From positions 248,001 through 312,000 of the forward strand of contig CBDDFV010000001.1 in assembly GCA_965227335.1 (NCBI GenBank): a DNA stretch of 64,000 nucleotides, given 5' to 3'. Origin of the DNA: CBDDFV01 sp965227335. GTDB lineage: Bacteria; Planctomycetota; Phycisphaerae; Phycisphaerales; SM1A02. The notes under the pieces were generated by a model that did not search any database, was not told the origin of the DNA, and saw nothing but the letters and a program-made list of their open reading frames with translations. The position numbers and the translations under genes were made by a program. How positions within the stretch are numbered: the stretch's first letter is position 1; the number at the start of each line of letters is the position of its first letter. Positions 1 through 8,162 of this stretch are shown one piece after another.

Positions 1-117
1 GCGGATCTGATCGAGTTGCTGCAGCAGTGGGGAGAGAGTGGCCCGGCTGATCTCGACCTTGATGGGTGCGTGGGACCCGCCGATCTAAGCGTCCTACTGG
101 CTCGCTGGACGGCGTAA
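1..117 (+). CDS. C-terminal end of a secreted dockerin-type protein (5' truncated)
   Basis: Frame 1 is open from the window edge to a TAA at 115-117 and gives 38 residues. They hold one complete and one incomplete copy of the calcium-binding-like repeat seen in six other proteins here: ADLIELLQQWG, then ADLDLDGCVGPADLSVLLAR and WTA. In Planctomycetota such paired EF-hand-like repeats sit at the extreme C-terminus of exported proteins, so this is the tail of one; its catalytic or structural part lies outside the window. The gene ends 3 bp before the convergent flavoprotein gene. Confidence 0.8.
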   Translation, partial: ADLIELLQQWGESGPADLDLDGCVGPADLSVLLARWTA

Positions 118-120
118 CAG

Positions 121-1359
121 CTACATCGCCGCCGCGCTCCCCGCGACGAACCCGCTCGCCCACGCCCACTGGAAATTGAACCCGCCGATCCGGCCGTCCA
201 CGTCGCAGATCTCGCCGCACAGATACAAACCCGGACGCACGCGCGACTGCATCGTCTTCAGATCCAGCTCCTTCAACGGGACGCCGCCCGCCGTGACCTC
301 CGCGAACGTGTAGCCGCGATCGCCCGTCACCGGCAGCTCGAACTGCACGATCGTGCGCACAAGCCGACGACGATCGTCCTTCTTCAACTGACCCGCCGGC
401 TGCCGCGCATCCAGACCGGCCGCCTCGACGATCGCCGTCGCCAGACGCGCGGCCAACCTTCCCTTCAACCACCCCAGCGGCGTCTCCTTCCCCAACTCTC
501 GCAACGCCGCGTCCACCGACGACTCGTCCTCACCCGGCAGCCAGTTGATCGACAACGTCGCGGCGGGATCGTCGAGATGCGCATCCGTCCAGTACCGCGA
601 AATGTCCAGCACCGACGGACCCGACAACCCGAAGTGCGTGCACAACGTCGAATTCTCGAACGTCGCCAACGCCTTCCCCCGACCGTCTCGCACCGTCAGC
701 GCGGCGTCCACCGTCAACCCCGACAACGAACGCACGAAACACCCCTCGGCCAGCTTCAACGGCACCAGCGCCGGAAACACGCGCGGCGTGATCGTGTGCC
801 CCAGCCCGCGCACGATCACGTGCCCATGCCCGTCCGACCCCGACTTCGGCAGACTCAATCCCCCCGTCGCCAGGATCGCCCGCGACGCCTCGATCGTCTC
901 CCCCTCGCGCGATGTCGCGACGAACCCGTCCCCCCGCGCGGCGACCGTCTCCGCCCGCCACGGATGCCGCAGTTCGACCCCCGCCTCCCGCGTCGCCCGC
1001 AGCAGCGCGTTGAGCACATCGCGCGCGCGGTCGGTCGTGGGAAACAGCTTTCCGGTGTCCTCGCGTTTCAGATGGACGCCGAGTTCACGGAAGAAGGCGA
1101 CGGTTTCGGGGACGTCGAAACGCCGGAGCACGTTGCGGATCGCCGGCCGCGTCGAGCCCGCGTAGGCCGACTCATCGACCGCATAATGCGTGACATTGCA
1201 GCGACCTCCGCCCGCAACCAGAATCTTCGCCCCGATCGTCCGCGCGCCGTCGACAAGCAGGATGCGCGCCTCCGGGTTGCTTCGTCCCGCAAACGCCGCC
1301 GCCATCAACCCCGCCGCGCCGGCCCCGACGATCAGAATGTCCACCTTCGTATCCGTCAC
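121..1359 (-). CDS. HI0933/YhiN-family NAD(P)/FAD-dependent oxidoreductase
   Basis: The 412-residue product opens with a classical FAD-binding Rossmann fingerprint, ILIVGAGAAGLMAAAF at residues 9-24, and carries the HI0933-type signature GGGRCNVTH near residue 50. A second dinucleotide-contact stretch, ILATGGLSLPKSGSDG, lies near residue 160, and the C-terminal GGFNFQWAWASGFVAG returns to the FAD. The length matches the family (about 400). The physiological substrate of YhiN-like enzymes is not settled, so only a flavin-dependent cytoplasmic oxidoreductase is claimed. The start is GTG at 1359, chosen because TACACT lies 7 nt upstream and the Rossmann strand begins immediately after; there is no Shine-Dalgarno sequence. 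The gene is monocistronic and converges with the dockerin gene. Confidence 0.88.
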   Translation of the reverse strand: MTDTKVDILIVGAGAAGLMAAAFAGRSNPEARILLVDGARTIGAKILVAGGGRCNVTHYAVDESAYAGSTRPAIRNVLRRFDVPETVAFFRELGVHLKREDTGKLFPTTDRARDVLNALLRATREAGVELRHPWRAETVAARGDGFVATSREGETIEASRAILATGGLSLPKSGSDGHGHVIVRGLGHTITPRVFPALVPLKLAEGCFVRSLSGLTVDAALTVRDGRGKALATFENSTLCTHFGLSGPSVLDISRYWTDAHLDDPAATLSINWLPGEDESSVDAALRELGKETPLGWLKGRLAARLATAIVEAAGLDARQPAGQLKKDDRRRLVRTIVQFELPVTGDRGYTFAEVTAGGVPLKELDLKTMQSRVRPGLYLCGEICDVDGRIGGFNFQWAWASGFVAGSAAAM

Positions 1360-1366
1360 GCCGCGA

Positions 1367-1372
1367 AGTGTA
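1367..1372 (-). promoter_or_regulatory. putative -10 box of a leaderless promoter (flavoprotein gene)
   Basis: TACACT on the minus strand ends 7 nt before the GTG start at 1359, so transcription would begin at or next to the start codon. No Shine-Dalgarno sequence is present. The same geometry recurs at other genes in this window. Confidence 0.45.
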
Positions 1373-1410
1373 CTTGCTTCCCGCGCCTATCATGTCGCCC
1401 CACGGCTCTG

Positions 1411-1477
1411 ACCCACTCTCCACTCACCACTTTCCCCGTCCTCCCTTCCCACTGTTCCCCTGCTCCACTGCTCCCTG
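1411..1477. repeat. low-complexity CCACT-type intergenic repeat
   Basis: This pyrimidine-rich stretch is built from variants of CCACTCTCCACT, CCACTTTCC and CCTGCTCCACTG. It fills most of the gap between the divergent flavoprotein and epimerase genes. The same words occur in two oppositely oriented arrays at 42583-42654 and 42775-42829, so it is a dispersed intergenic element rather than chance composition. Confidence 0.6.
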
Positions 1478-1483
1478 TCGACC

Positions 1484-2644
1484 ATGCCCACCCGCACCAT
1501 CACCGCCATCACCACCTCCCGCGCCGACTACGGCCACATGTACTGGCCCCTGCACGAACTCCGCGCGCACCCCGACGTCGATCTCAAGCTCATCGTCCTC
1601 GGCGCCCACCTCTCCCCCGAGTTCGGGAACACGATCGAGGAGATCGAGCGCGACGGCTTCGACATCGACGAACGCATCGAATGCCTGCTCAGTTCCGATT
1701 CCGATGTCGGCATGGCGAAGACGATCGGCGTCGCGATGCAGAGCCTGGCGGACATCCTCGGGAAGATGCGGCCGGACCTGCTGCTGCTGATCGCGGATCG
1801 GTACGAGATGCTCGCGCCGGCGTCGGCGGCGCTGGCGTTGCGGATCCCGATCGCGCACATCGAGGGCGGCGAGATCTCGGAGGGCGCGATCGACAACGCC
1901 GTCCGCAACGCCCTGACGATGATGAGCCATATTCACCTGACGCCGACCGCGCAGGCCGCCGCGCGGGTGCGGGCGATGGGCGAGGAGCCGTGGCGGGTGC
2001 ACCAGATCGGCGCGCCGTCGCTCGACCACCTCGTGCGCAGCGACCTGCTCGACCAGGCCGCGGTCGAGTCGCATCTCGGGATCGACCTCTCCGAGCCCAC
2101 CGTCGTCGTCGCCTATCACCCCGTGACGCTCTCGCGCGACACCACCGTCGAGGCGGACGCGGTCTTCGACGCCCTCGGCCGACTCGACCGACCCATCGTC
2201 TTCTGCTTCCCGAACGCGGACGCCGGCAGCCGAGCGCTGATCGATCGCGCGCAGGCGTTCTGCGATGCGCGCGACAATGCGAGGCTGTACGTCAACCTCA
2301 ACCACCTGATGTACTGGAGTCTTCTCAGGTGCGCCGCCGCGCTCGTCGGGAACTCCAGCAGCGGCATCATGGAGACGCCCTCGCTCGCGCTCCCCACCGT
2401 CAACATCGGCATCCGCCAGCAGGGCCGCGAGCGTGCGCGAAACGTCATCGACGTCGATCCCGACGCGGACGCGATCGTCGCGGCGGTCGCGCGGGCGCTC
2501 TCCGATGAATTCAGGTCGTCGCTCGACGGGATGACGAATCCCTACGGCGACGGACGCGCGGCGGAGCGACTGGCCGAAGTCCTGACCTCCGTCTCAGTCG
2601 ACGACCGACTGCTCCTCAAGCGGGCCCTGCCCCTCGGCGAGTGA
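1484..2644 (+). CDS. neuC: UDP-N-acetylglucosamine 2-epimerase, hydrolysing (NeuC-like)
   Basis: The 386-residue cytoplasmic protein has the GT-B-like fold markers of the family: ITTSRADYGHMYWPL at the N-terminus, IADRYEMLA, the histidine-rich HIEGGEISEGAIDNAVRNA segment, YHPVTLS, and GNSSSGIMETPSL followed by NIGIRQQGRERARNVIDV. The SRADYG opening is typical of NeuC-type enzymes, which release ManNAc and UDP from UDP-GlcNAc for nonulosonic acid synthesis, and differs from WecB-type non-hydrolysing epimerases. No NeuB or NeuA homologue is visible nearby, so the pathway cannot be closed here. The ATG at 1484 follows directly after the CCACT repeat without a clear Shine-Dalgarno sequence. The last 51 bp overlap the convergent glycosyltransferase gene. 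Confidence 0.85.
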   Translation: MPTRTITAITTSRADYGHMYWPLHELRAHPDVDLKLIVLGAHLSPEFGNTIEEIERDGFDIDERIECLLSSDSDVGMAKTIGVAMQSLADILGKMRPDLLLLIADRYEMLAPASAALALRIPIAHIEGGEISEGAIDNAVRNALTMMSHIHLTPTAQAAARVRAMGEEPWRVHQIGAPSLDHLVRSDLLDQAAVESHLGIDLSEPTVVVAYHPVTLSRDTTVEADAVFDALGRLDRPIVFCFPNADAGSRALIDRAQAFCDARDNARLYVNLNHLMYWSLLRCAAALVGNSSSGIMETPSLALPTVNIGIRQQGRERARNVIDVDPDADAIVAAVARALSDEFRSSLDGMTNPYGDGRAAERLAEVLTSVSVDDRLLLKRALPLGE

Positions 2645-3385
2645 CGTCGCGCGAGCCCGCAACGCGCGGCGTTTCCACCAGATCGCGCCGATCGTCACGA
2701 TGATCTTCGTGCCCGCGGTGACGACGCCCCGGATCGTGCCGGAGATCTTCGACGTCCCGAATCGCCGCCGACGGTAGGGCACGTCGACCTCGACCACGCG
2801 AAGCCCCAGCAGGGCGGCCTTCATCTGCAGTTCGACGGTCCAGCCCCACGTGCGATCCTGCATGTCGAGTTGTTCGAACGCCCGCCACGTCGCCGCGCGG
2901 AAGGGGCCGAGATCGGTGTAGCGGCGTCCGGTCGCGAGGCGGATCAGTGTGCAGGCGAGGGCGTTGCCGAAGCGCTGGACGGGATTGAGCGCGCCGGGCT
3001 CGGCGCGGGCGACGCGGCTGCCGATGGTGATGTCCGCCGCGCCGGCGTGGAGCGGGGCGAGCAGATCGGGCAGGGCGGCGGGGTCGTCGGAGAGGTCGGC
3101 GTCGAGGAAGACGACGATGTCGGGCGGACCGTCGCCGTCGTGCGCACGCAGGTGCGCGAGCGCGGCGAGACAGGCGGCGCCGTAGCCGCGCCGGGGTTCG
3201 CGCACGACCTCGGCCCCCCGCGCGCGGGCGAGGTCGGGGGTGTCGTCGGTGGAGCCGTTGTCGGCGATGACAACGCGTCGGACGGTTCCGTCGGCGCGAA
3301 AGGGTTCGAGCGCGTCGAAGTAGGCCGGGAGCGCGGCGGCCTCGTTGAGAGCCGGGGTGACGATGTCGACGGCGGGGGTGTTCAC
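2594..3385 (-). CDS. glycosyltransferase family 2 (DPM1-like)
   Basis: The 263-residue product has a GT-A fold: VDIVTPALNEAAALP at the N-terminus, IADNGSTDDTP for nucleotide contact, VFLDADLSDDP as the DXD-type metal site, and a C-terminal basic stretch with a weak hydrophobic helix (GVVTAGTKIIVTIGAIW) that may touch the membrane. This is the dolichyl/polyprenyl-phosphate sugar transferase-like branch; the donor and acceptor sugars cannot be told. The start is GTG at 3385, the only candidate close to the first beta strand. It follows trpC by 10 bp and is probably cotranscribed with it. Its 3' end overlaps the opposite-strand epimerase gene. Confidence 0.85.
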   Translation of the reverse strand: MNTPAVDIVTPALNEAAALPAYFDALEPFRADGTVRRVVIADNGSTDDTPDLARARGAEVVREPRRGYGAACLAALAHLRAHDGDGPPDIVVFLDADLSDDPAALPDLLAPLHAGAADITIGSRVARAEPGALNPVQRFGNALACTLIRLATGRRYTDLGPFRAATWRAFEQLDMQDRTWGWTVELQMKAALLGLRVVEVDVPYRRRRFGTSKISGTIRGVVTAGTKIIVTIGAIWWKRRALRARATSLAEGQGPLEEQSVVD

Positions 3386-3395
3386 GGGTCGGCGT

Positions 3396-4226
3396 TCACG
3401 AGCCGGCCGTCGGCGCCGCGAGCAGGTCGGCGAGGGCCTGTCCGGGGTCGTCCTGTTTGAGCAGGTGTTCGCCGACGAGGACGATCTGGACGCCGTTCTG
3501 CCGGAGTTTCAGCAGGTCGTCGGGCGTGCGGATGCCGGATTCGGAGACGATGACGGAGCGATCGTCGATGAAATCGACGCACCGGAGCGTATGGGAGACG
3601 TCGGTGGTCATCGACTTGAGGTCGCGGTTGTTGATGCCAAGCAGCGAGTAACCGGCGTGCGGGAAGCCGATGTGATGTCGGATGCGGAGGAGTCGTTCGA
3701 CGTCGTGGGCCTCGACAATGGTGGTCAGGCCGAGTTCACGGGCGAGGATGAGCATGTCCATCACTTCGCCCTCGCCGAGGACTTCGGCGATGAGGAGGAT
3801 GGCGTCGGCGCCGGCGGCGGCGGCTTCGTAGATCTGGAACTGATCGACGATGAAGTCCTTGCGGAGGACGGGCAGGGGGACGGCGTCGCGGATCTGGTGG
3901 ATGTAGCCGAGGTGGCCGCCGAAGTCTTCCTCGTCGGTGAGGCAGGAGATCGCCGCGGCGCCGTTGGCGTGATACTGTTTGGCGATGGCAACCGGATCGA
4001 AATCCCGCCGGATCTCGCCCGCCGACGGGCTTTTTCGTTTGATCTCCGCGATGACCCTGGTCTCGTTCTTCGTGCGATTCTGGACGACGGCGGCGAAGAA
4101 GTTGCGTGGCCGGCCCCGCTCCTCGATGCGTGTCCGCAGGGTTTCGAGCGACGTGGTCGCCTTCGCCCGCTCCACCTCGATGCGTTTGCGGGCCACGATC
4201 TTGTCGAGAGCGTTCAGGGTGGACAT
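3396..4226 (-). CDS. trpC: indole-3-glycerol-phosphate synthase
   Basis: TrpC closes the indole ring from carboxyphenylamino-deoxyribulose phosphate in tryptophan synthesis. The 276-residue (beta/alpha)8 barrel shows the family landmarks in order: IAEIKRKSPSAGEI with the catalytic Lys of KRKSPS, ISCLTDEEDFGG, VLRKDFIVDQFQIYEA, LLGINNRDLKS, and VSESGIRTPDD before the phosphate-binding VGEHLLKQDDPG. The ATG at 4226 (MSTLNALDKIVARKRIEV) is chosen from family N-termini; a longer frame upstream is a proline-rich shadow of the opposite gene. No other trp biosynthetic gene is adjacent, although trpS lies 1.2 kb away on the other strand. Confidence 0.95.
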   Translation of the reverse strand: MSTLNALDKIVARKRIEVERAKATTSLETLRTRIEERGRPRNFFAAVVQNRTKNETRVIAEIKRKSPSAGEIRRDFDPVAIAKQYHANGAAAISCLTDEEDFGGHLGYIHQIRDAVPLPVLRKDFIVDQFQIYEAAAAGADAILLIAEVLGEGEVMDMLILARELGLTTIVEAHDVERLLRIRHHIGFPHAGYSLLGINNRDLKSMTTDVSHTLRCVDFIDDRSVIVSESGIRTPDDLLKLRQNGVQIVLVGEHLLKQDDPGQALADLLAAPTAGS

Positions 4227-5367
4227 CGGAACACGGCGCGAGGGGGTCGGGCGAGGCGCCCGGACGAGCGGGGCCGGGGGCGGGGAACGAATTCCGGGGG
4301 AACGAACCCCGGGGGAACGAACCTCGCCGGGGCGAATCGGCGGGGGGCGGCTCGCGCTGCTGGCGATCGCCTTCCTGACCGCTGATGTTATAGCGGCGGC
4401 CCCCGTTGCGGACCAGCCCGGCGGATCCGCCGCCACGCCGTCCGCGGCCGTCATCGATGAACCTGCCGCGCCGGTCGCGACGCCGGTCGATGAGGCCCCC
4501 GTGTCGCCTCTCGCCGACGCCGCGGAGACGCCCACGACATCGACGGGTCGGCCGGTGCTGACGATCATCTACGCATTGTTCGCGACCGCGGCGACGTTGA
4601 TTCTGTGGAAGCGCGGCTGGCTGCGTTTCCCACGCGAACCTGAACCGGGCCGGCCCGGCCTGCCCGCGTCGTCGGCGATCGTCCTCGCCTTCGGCATGTT
4701 CATTCTGCACGGGTTCACGGCGGAGCTCGCCCGCATCACGATCCAGCCCGCCCCGGGGGGACGTGAGGAGGCGTTCACGCTCATGGCCGGCGGACTCGTC
4801 GGGTACTTCATCGTCTTCGCGGTGTATGCACTGCTGCGCCAGAAGGACCGACAGGCGGGACGTGAGGCGCCGGGGCGGCCGCTGCTCGACAGCGCGGCGG
4901 GGGTGTTCTCCTTCTTCCTGTGGTTCCCGCTCGTGCAGACCGCGGCGTTCGTGATCACGGTGCTCGTCGTCGCGATCAGCGGCCGCACGCCGGAGGCGGT
5001 CGCCCACACGCTGCTGTTGATGCTCACCGGCACGCCGCCGGACGTATGGTTCTGGGCGATCATCATCTGCGTGTGCACCTTGACGCCGCTCTTCGAGGAG
5101 TTGCTCTACCGCGGGCTGCTGCAGGACGGGCTGGTGCGTCTCGGGCTGCCGCGCTGGGGGGCGATTGCGTCGGCGAGCGCGGTCTTCGCGCTGGTTCACT
5201 GGCAGGCGGCGACGCTGCCGGCGCTCGCGGGTCTGTTCGTGCTGGCCCTGGGTCTGGGGTGGGTGTACGAACGGACGGGGGGACGGCTCGCCGCGCCGGT
5301 GGCGATGCACGCGATGTTCAATCTGGCGAATCTGCTGCTGACGTTCGCGGCGGTGCGTGGCGGGTGA
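4219..5367 (+). CDS. CPBP-family intramembrane (CAAX-like) protease
   Basis: The C-terminal half is a polytopic membrane domain with the three CPBP motifs: PLFEELLYRGLLQ (EExxxR), FALVHWQ (FxxxH) and MHAMFNLANL (HxxxN/B). Rce1-type enzymes use these Glu/His residues to cut within the membrane; bacterial targets are mostly unknown. Ahead of it lie a basic N-terminus, a hydrophobic helix (LALLAIAFLTADVIAAA), a Pro/Ala-rich linker and about eight further hydrophobic segments. The start is uncertain: GTG at 4219 is the only in-frame candidate before the first hydrophobic helix, and it would overlap the divergent trpC start by 8 bp. A 15-bp tandem repeat encoding GERxP falls in the N-terminal stretch. 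Confidence 0.75.
   Translation: MDIGTRREGVGRGARTSGAGGGERIPGERTPGERTSPGRIGGGRLALLAIAFLTADVIAAAPVADQPGGSAATPSAAVIDEPAAPVATPVDEAPVSPLADAAETPTTSTGRPVLTIIYALFATAATLILWKRGWLRFPREPEPGRPGLPASSAIVLAFGMFILHGFTAELARITIQPAPGGREEAFTLMAGGLVGYFIVFAVYALLRQKDRQAGREAPGRPLLDSAAGVFSFFLWFPLVQTAAFVITVLVVAISGRTPEAVAHTLLLMLTGTPPDVWFWAIIICVCTLTPLFEELLYRGLLQDGLVRLGLPRWGAIASASAVFALVHWQAATLPALAGLFVLALGLGWVYERTGGRLAAPVAMHAMFNLANLLLTFAAVRGG
4282..4325. repeat. three tandem copies of a ~15-bp unit
   Basis: Units of the form GGGGGAACGAACCCC are repeated three times (the first is one base shorter). If translated in the CPBP frame they give GERIP, GERTP and GERTS. The array lies just past the divergent trpC start and may be promoter-side DNA rather than coding sequence. 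Confidence 0.6.
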
Positions 5368-5402
5368 TTCCGGTCGGCGGTGAAGGCCCCGGGGTCGGCT
5401 GT

Positions 5403-5408
5403 TACAGT
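5403..5408 (+). promoter_or_regulatory. putative -10 box of a leaderless promoter (trpS)
   Basis: TACAGT ends 7 nt before the trpS ATG, and no Shine-Dalgarno sequence is present between it and the start. Confidence 0.45.
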
Positions 5409-5415
5409 ACGCCTC

Positions 5416-6516
5416 ATGTCCGCACCGACTGAACCATCGTCATCGTCCTCCGGGACGACCGCCGCCCGTCCGCGAATGCTGACCGGCGACACCCCGACCG
5501 GCCAGCTGCACCTGGGGCACTGGGTGGGTTCGGTGCGTCGGCGGGTCGAACTGCAGGACAAGTACGACTGCTCGATCCTGCTGGCGAACATGCATGCGTT
5601 CACGACGCGGTCGGATCAGCCGGACGAGATCCGGCGCGACACGCTGGAGATCGTGCGCGATTACCTGGCGATGGGGATCGATCCCGAGAAGGCGTCGATC
5701 TGCGTGCAGTCGGAAATCCCCGCGATCGCGGAGCTGACGTTCCTGTTCGCGATGCTGCTGCCGTTCAACCGCGTCATGCGCAACCCGACGCTGAAGGACG
5801 AGATCAAGGTCAAGAACCTCGGCGAGACGTACTCGTTCGGTTTTCCGCTCTACGCGGTGGGGCAGACCGCGGACATTCTCGCGTTCCGCGCCCATGCGGT
5901 GCCGGTGGGGGAGGACCAGATCCCGCACATCGAGCTGACCCGCGAAGTGGCGCGGCGGTTCAACCAGCTCTACTGCGGCGTGGATGAGCACGCGGCGGAC
6001 GAGGCGCACGAGACGCTCGGCGGCGTGTTCCCGATTCCGCACGCGGACGTGGGAACGGTCGGGCGCCTGGTCGGGACCGACGGCGTCAACAAGATGAGCA
6101 AGTCGCTCAACAACGCGATCACGCTCAGCGACACGGCGAAGCAGATTCGCAAGAAGCTCGGCAAGCTGTACACGGGGCGGCAGGATCCGAACGATCCCGG
6201 CGACATCAACAACGCCTTGTTCCAGTACGTGCGCACGTTCATCGAGGACGAGGCGCGGGTGAAGGAGCTGGAGCGGGCGTACGCGGCGGGCGACAACATC
6301 GGCGACGGCCACATCAAGGTGGAGGTGGCGGAGGCGATCGAGACGCTCGTTGCTCCGATGCGCGAACGGCGGGAGACGCTCACGGATGACGACGTCATCA
6401 TCGACGTGATCAAGGAAGGCACGCGCCGGGCGAACGCGGTGGCGGAGGACACGCTCGCCCGGGCCAAGGACGCGGCGAAGATCCGCTTTGTCGACCGGAC
6501 GCTGACGATCGGCTGA
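5416..6516 (+). CDS. trpS: tryptophanyl-tRNA synthetase
   Basis: This class I synthetase charges tRNA-Trp. The 366-residue product carries the ATP-binding HIGH-type motif as TPTGQLHLGHWVG near residues 26-38 and the KMSKS loop as NKMSKSLNNAI near residue 225. Between them MRNPTLKDE and the specificity helix region SFGFPLYAVGQTADIL are typical of bacterial TrpRS. A Ser/Thr-rich tail of about 20 residues precedes the catalytic core. The ATG at 5416 is preferred over an in-frame ATG at 5380 because TACAGT sits 7 nt upstream of it and the protein then starts close to the first strand. It is monocistronic, between the CPBP protease and the convergent TetR gene. Confidence 0.95.
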   Translation: MSAPTEPSSSSSGTTAARPRMLTGDTPTGQLHLGHWVGSVRRRVELQDKYDCSILLANMHAFTTRSDQPDEIRRDTLEIVRDYLAMGIDPEKASICVQSEIPAIAELTFLFAMLLPFNRVMRNPTLKDEIKVKNLGETYSFGFPLYAVGQTADILAFRAHAVPVGEDQIPHIELTREVARRFNQLYCGVDEHAADEAHETLGGVFPIPHADVGTVGRLVGTDGVNKMSKSLNNAITLSDTAKQIRKKLGKLYTGRQDPNDPGDINNALFQYVRTFIEDEARVKELERAYAAGDNIGDGHIKVEVAEAIETLVAPMRERRETLTDDDVIIDVIKEGTRRANAVAEDTLARAKDAAKIRFVDRTLTIG

Positions 6517-6533
6517 ACGCCCGCCGGCGTCCG

Positions 6534-7178
6534 TCAGTCCGTCCGTCGGAGCGCGGACCGCATGATGCGCACCATGGTCTCCGCGGGGCGCACCGGGGCG
6601 CCGTCCACTTGCTGCACGGTGATGACCCCCCATCCGATTGCGTCGACCAGCACCGCGTCGCGAATGTCGATCGCGTCCGTCCCCGACCCGCGCCCGCCGG
6701 CGAGGATCGTTGCAAGTGCGTTGAGATAGGCGCGCCGGAGTCGAGCGATCTGCCCGGGCTCGCCGATTTCACCGTCCGAGTGACTCGCCATCCGGATCCA
6801 GAATCTGGACGCCTCCGGAGCGCGGTCGGCGAACGCGAGGACGCGGTTCAGCGCGGCGTCGAGCCGGGCGTTGCGGGCGCGCACGCCGTCAGTCGCGCGA
6901 CGCAGATCGTCAATGAAGCGGTTCTGGACGTCTTCCCAGAGCGCGAGCAGGTAATCATCCTTGCTCGGGAAGTGGAGGTAGAAGACGCCCTTTGCGACGT
7001 CGGCGGCTTCGGTGATGTCAAGCACCGACACGAGCCCGAGCGGCTGGCGGGCGAACGCCGCGAGACCCGCGTCGAACAGCGCACGGCGCGTCGCCAGCGC
7101 CTTTCGCGCCCGCCGACCGACCGGCGCGAGAGGCGTCCGCTCCGCGGCGGGCTCCGGACTGGATGGGTCATGCGACAT
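6534..7178 (-). CDS. TetR/AcrR-family transcriptional regulator
   Basis: The 214-residue protein has an N-terminal helix-turn-helix of TetR type, about residues 22-70 (RKALATRRALFDAGLAAFAR, then VLDITEAADVAKGVFYLHFPS with the recognition helix), and a helical C-terminal ligand domain. The typical length is about 200. It is divergent from the methyltransferase/ABC operon at 7299-10482, and a palindrome at 7221-7236 lies between them, so it most likely represses that operon and responds to a transported or modified small molecule. TACTGT 8 nt before the ATG suggests a leaderless transcript. Confidence 0.9.
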   Translation of the reverse strand: MSHDPSSPEPAAERTPLAPVGRRARKALATRRALFDAGLAAFARQPLGLVSVLDITEAADVAKGVFYLHFPSKDDYLLALWEDVQNRFIDDLRRATDGVRARNARLDAALNRVLAFADRAPEASRFWIRMASHSDGEIGEPGQIARLRRAYLNALATILAGGRGSGTDAIDIRDAVLVDAIGWGVITVQQVDGAPVRPAETMVRIMRSALRRTD

Positions 7179-7186
7179 CGTGACGG

Positions 7187-7192
7187 ACAGTA
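7187..7192 (-). promoter_or_regulatory. putative -10 box of a leaderless promoter (TetR gene)
   Basis: TACTGT on the minus strand lies 8 nt before the ATG at 7178. Confidence 0.4.
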
Positions 7193-7215
7193 TCCGGATT
7201 CCAGCCCGGGGTTGC

Positions 7216-7236
7216 TATAAATGACCAATCAGTCAT
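7216..7236 (+). promoter_or_regulatory. extended -10 promoter with TetR-type operator
   Basis: TGC-TATAAA (7213-7221) resembles an extended -10 element reading toward the methyltransferase operon. It is followed by the inverted repeat ATGAC-CAATCA-GTCAT (7221-7236), a perfect 5-bp palindrome with a 6-nt centre in an otherwise GC-rich region. Its size and spacing fit TetR-family operators, and it would cover the transcription start, consistent with repression by the divergent regulator. Confidence 0.65.
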
Positions 7237-7298
7237 AATTGACGGGTTTGTTGATCATTTTGAGGACGGGGCAAGGTCCCGTCTCGCGGAGGTCTCCC

Positions 7299-8162
7299 GT
7301 GCTCAGCCGAATGCCGAAATCCGATCCGTTGAACTTCGACATCTCGTTCGATCCGCCTGCCGACACGCCTGACCAGCATCAGGAGAGCTACACATTCACT
7401 CACGAGGGGAAGCGGCGACGGCTCCGGATTCATGACTACGACCAGATGTACAAGGTCCCGGGCCTCTATGAGGCGCTGGTCTACGATCGGCTGGAGTGTC
7501 GTTCGCCGGTCCGCGTGACGACGCTCTTCGACATGGTGCTGAAGGACTGGCCGGCCTCGCCGCGGGATCTGCGGGTGCTCGATCTGGGGGCCGGCAACGG
7601 CATCGTGGGGGAGTTGCTCCGCGAGATCGGCGTGGAGCACGTGGTGGGTCTCGACCTGCTGCCCGAGGCCGCGGCGGCGGCGCGACGGGATCGGCCGGAG
7701 GTCTACGCCGATTACCTGGTCGCGGATCTCACCAAGCTGTCGGCGGATGAGCAGGACCGGTTGCGTGGTCACGAACTGAACGCACTGGTCACGGTGGCCG
7801 CGCTCGGCTTCGGCGACATTCCGCCGGACGCGTTCGCCAACGCCTTCAATCTGATCGCCGGGACCGGCTGGGTGGCGATGACGATCAAGGAGGACTTCCT
7901 GCATCCGAGCGACGACGACAGCGGCTTCGCCCGGCTTGTCCGCCGCCTCGTGCAGGAGCAGATCTTCGATGTGCAGGCGCATCATCGGTTCCGACACCGA
8001 CTCGCGATCGACGGCACGCCGCTGCATTACGTCGCGGTGGTCGGACGCAAGACGGCGGACATTCCGGAGTCGTGGATCGAATCGACGCCCGTGATGGAGG
8101 TTGCGCCGGAGGCGGCGACCGCCAACGCCGGCCTCATGTTCGACGCCGCCCGGGGGTCATGA
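7299..8162 (+). CDS. class I SAM-dependent methyltransferase
   Basis: The 287-residue protein contains the SAM-binding motif I LRVLDLGAGNGIVGELL followed by the acidic end of strand 2 (VVGLDLLPEA), a motif II-like ADLTKL, and ends in a plain beta-strand core (GWVAMTIKEDFL). The substrate is unknown. GGAGG at 7288-7292 is 6 nt before a GTG at 7299, which is the start used; ATG at 7311 is the alternative. The stop codon overlaps the ABC ATPase start as ATGA, so the three genes are translationally coupled. The context suggests that the methylated product or substrate is handled by the adjoining importer, which is an inference. Confidence 0.8.
   Translation: MLSRMPKSDPLNFDISFDPPADTPDQHQESYTFTHEGKRRRLRIHDYDQMYKVPGLYEALVYDRLECRSPVRVTTLFDMVLKDWPASPRDLRVLDLGAGNGIVGELLREIGVEHVVGLDLLPEAAAAARRDRPEVYADYLVADLTKLSADEQDRLRGHELNALVTVAALGFGDIPPDAFANAFNLIAGTGWVAMTIKEDFLHPSDDDSGFARLVRRLVQEQIFDVQAHHRFRHRLAIDGTPLHYVAVVGRKTADIPESWIESTPVMEVAPEAATANAGLMFDAARGS

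Noticed and set aside
1190..1411. Short plus-strand frame opposite the flavoprotein start
   Set aside because: Antisense to a conserved Rossmann domain.
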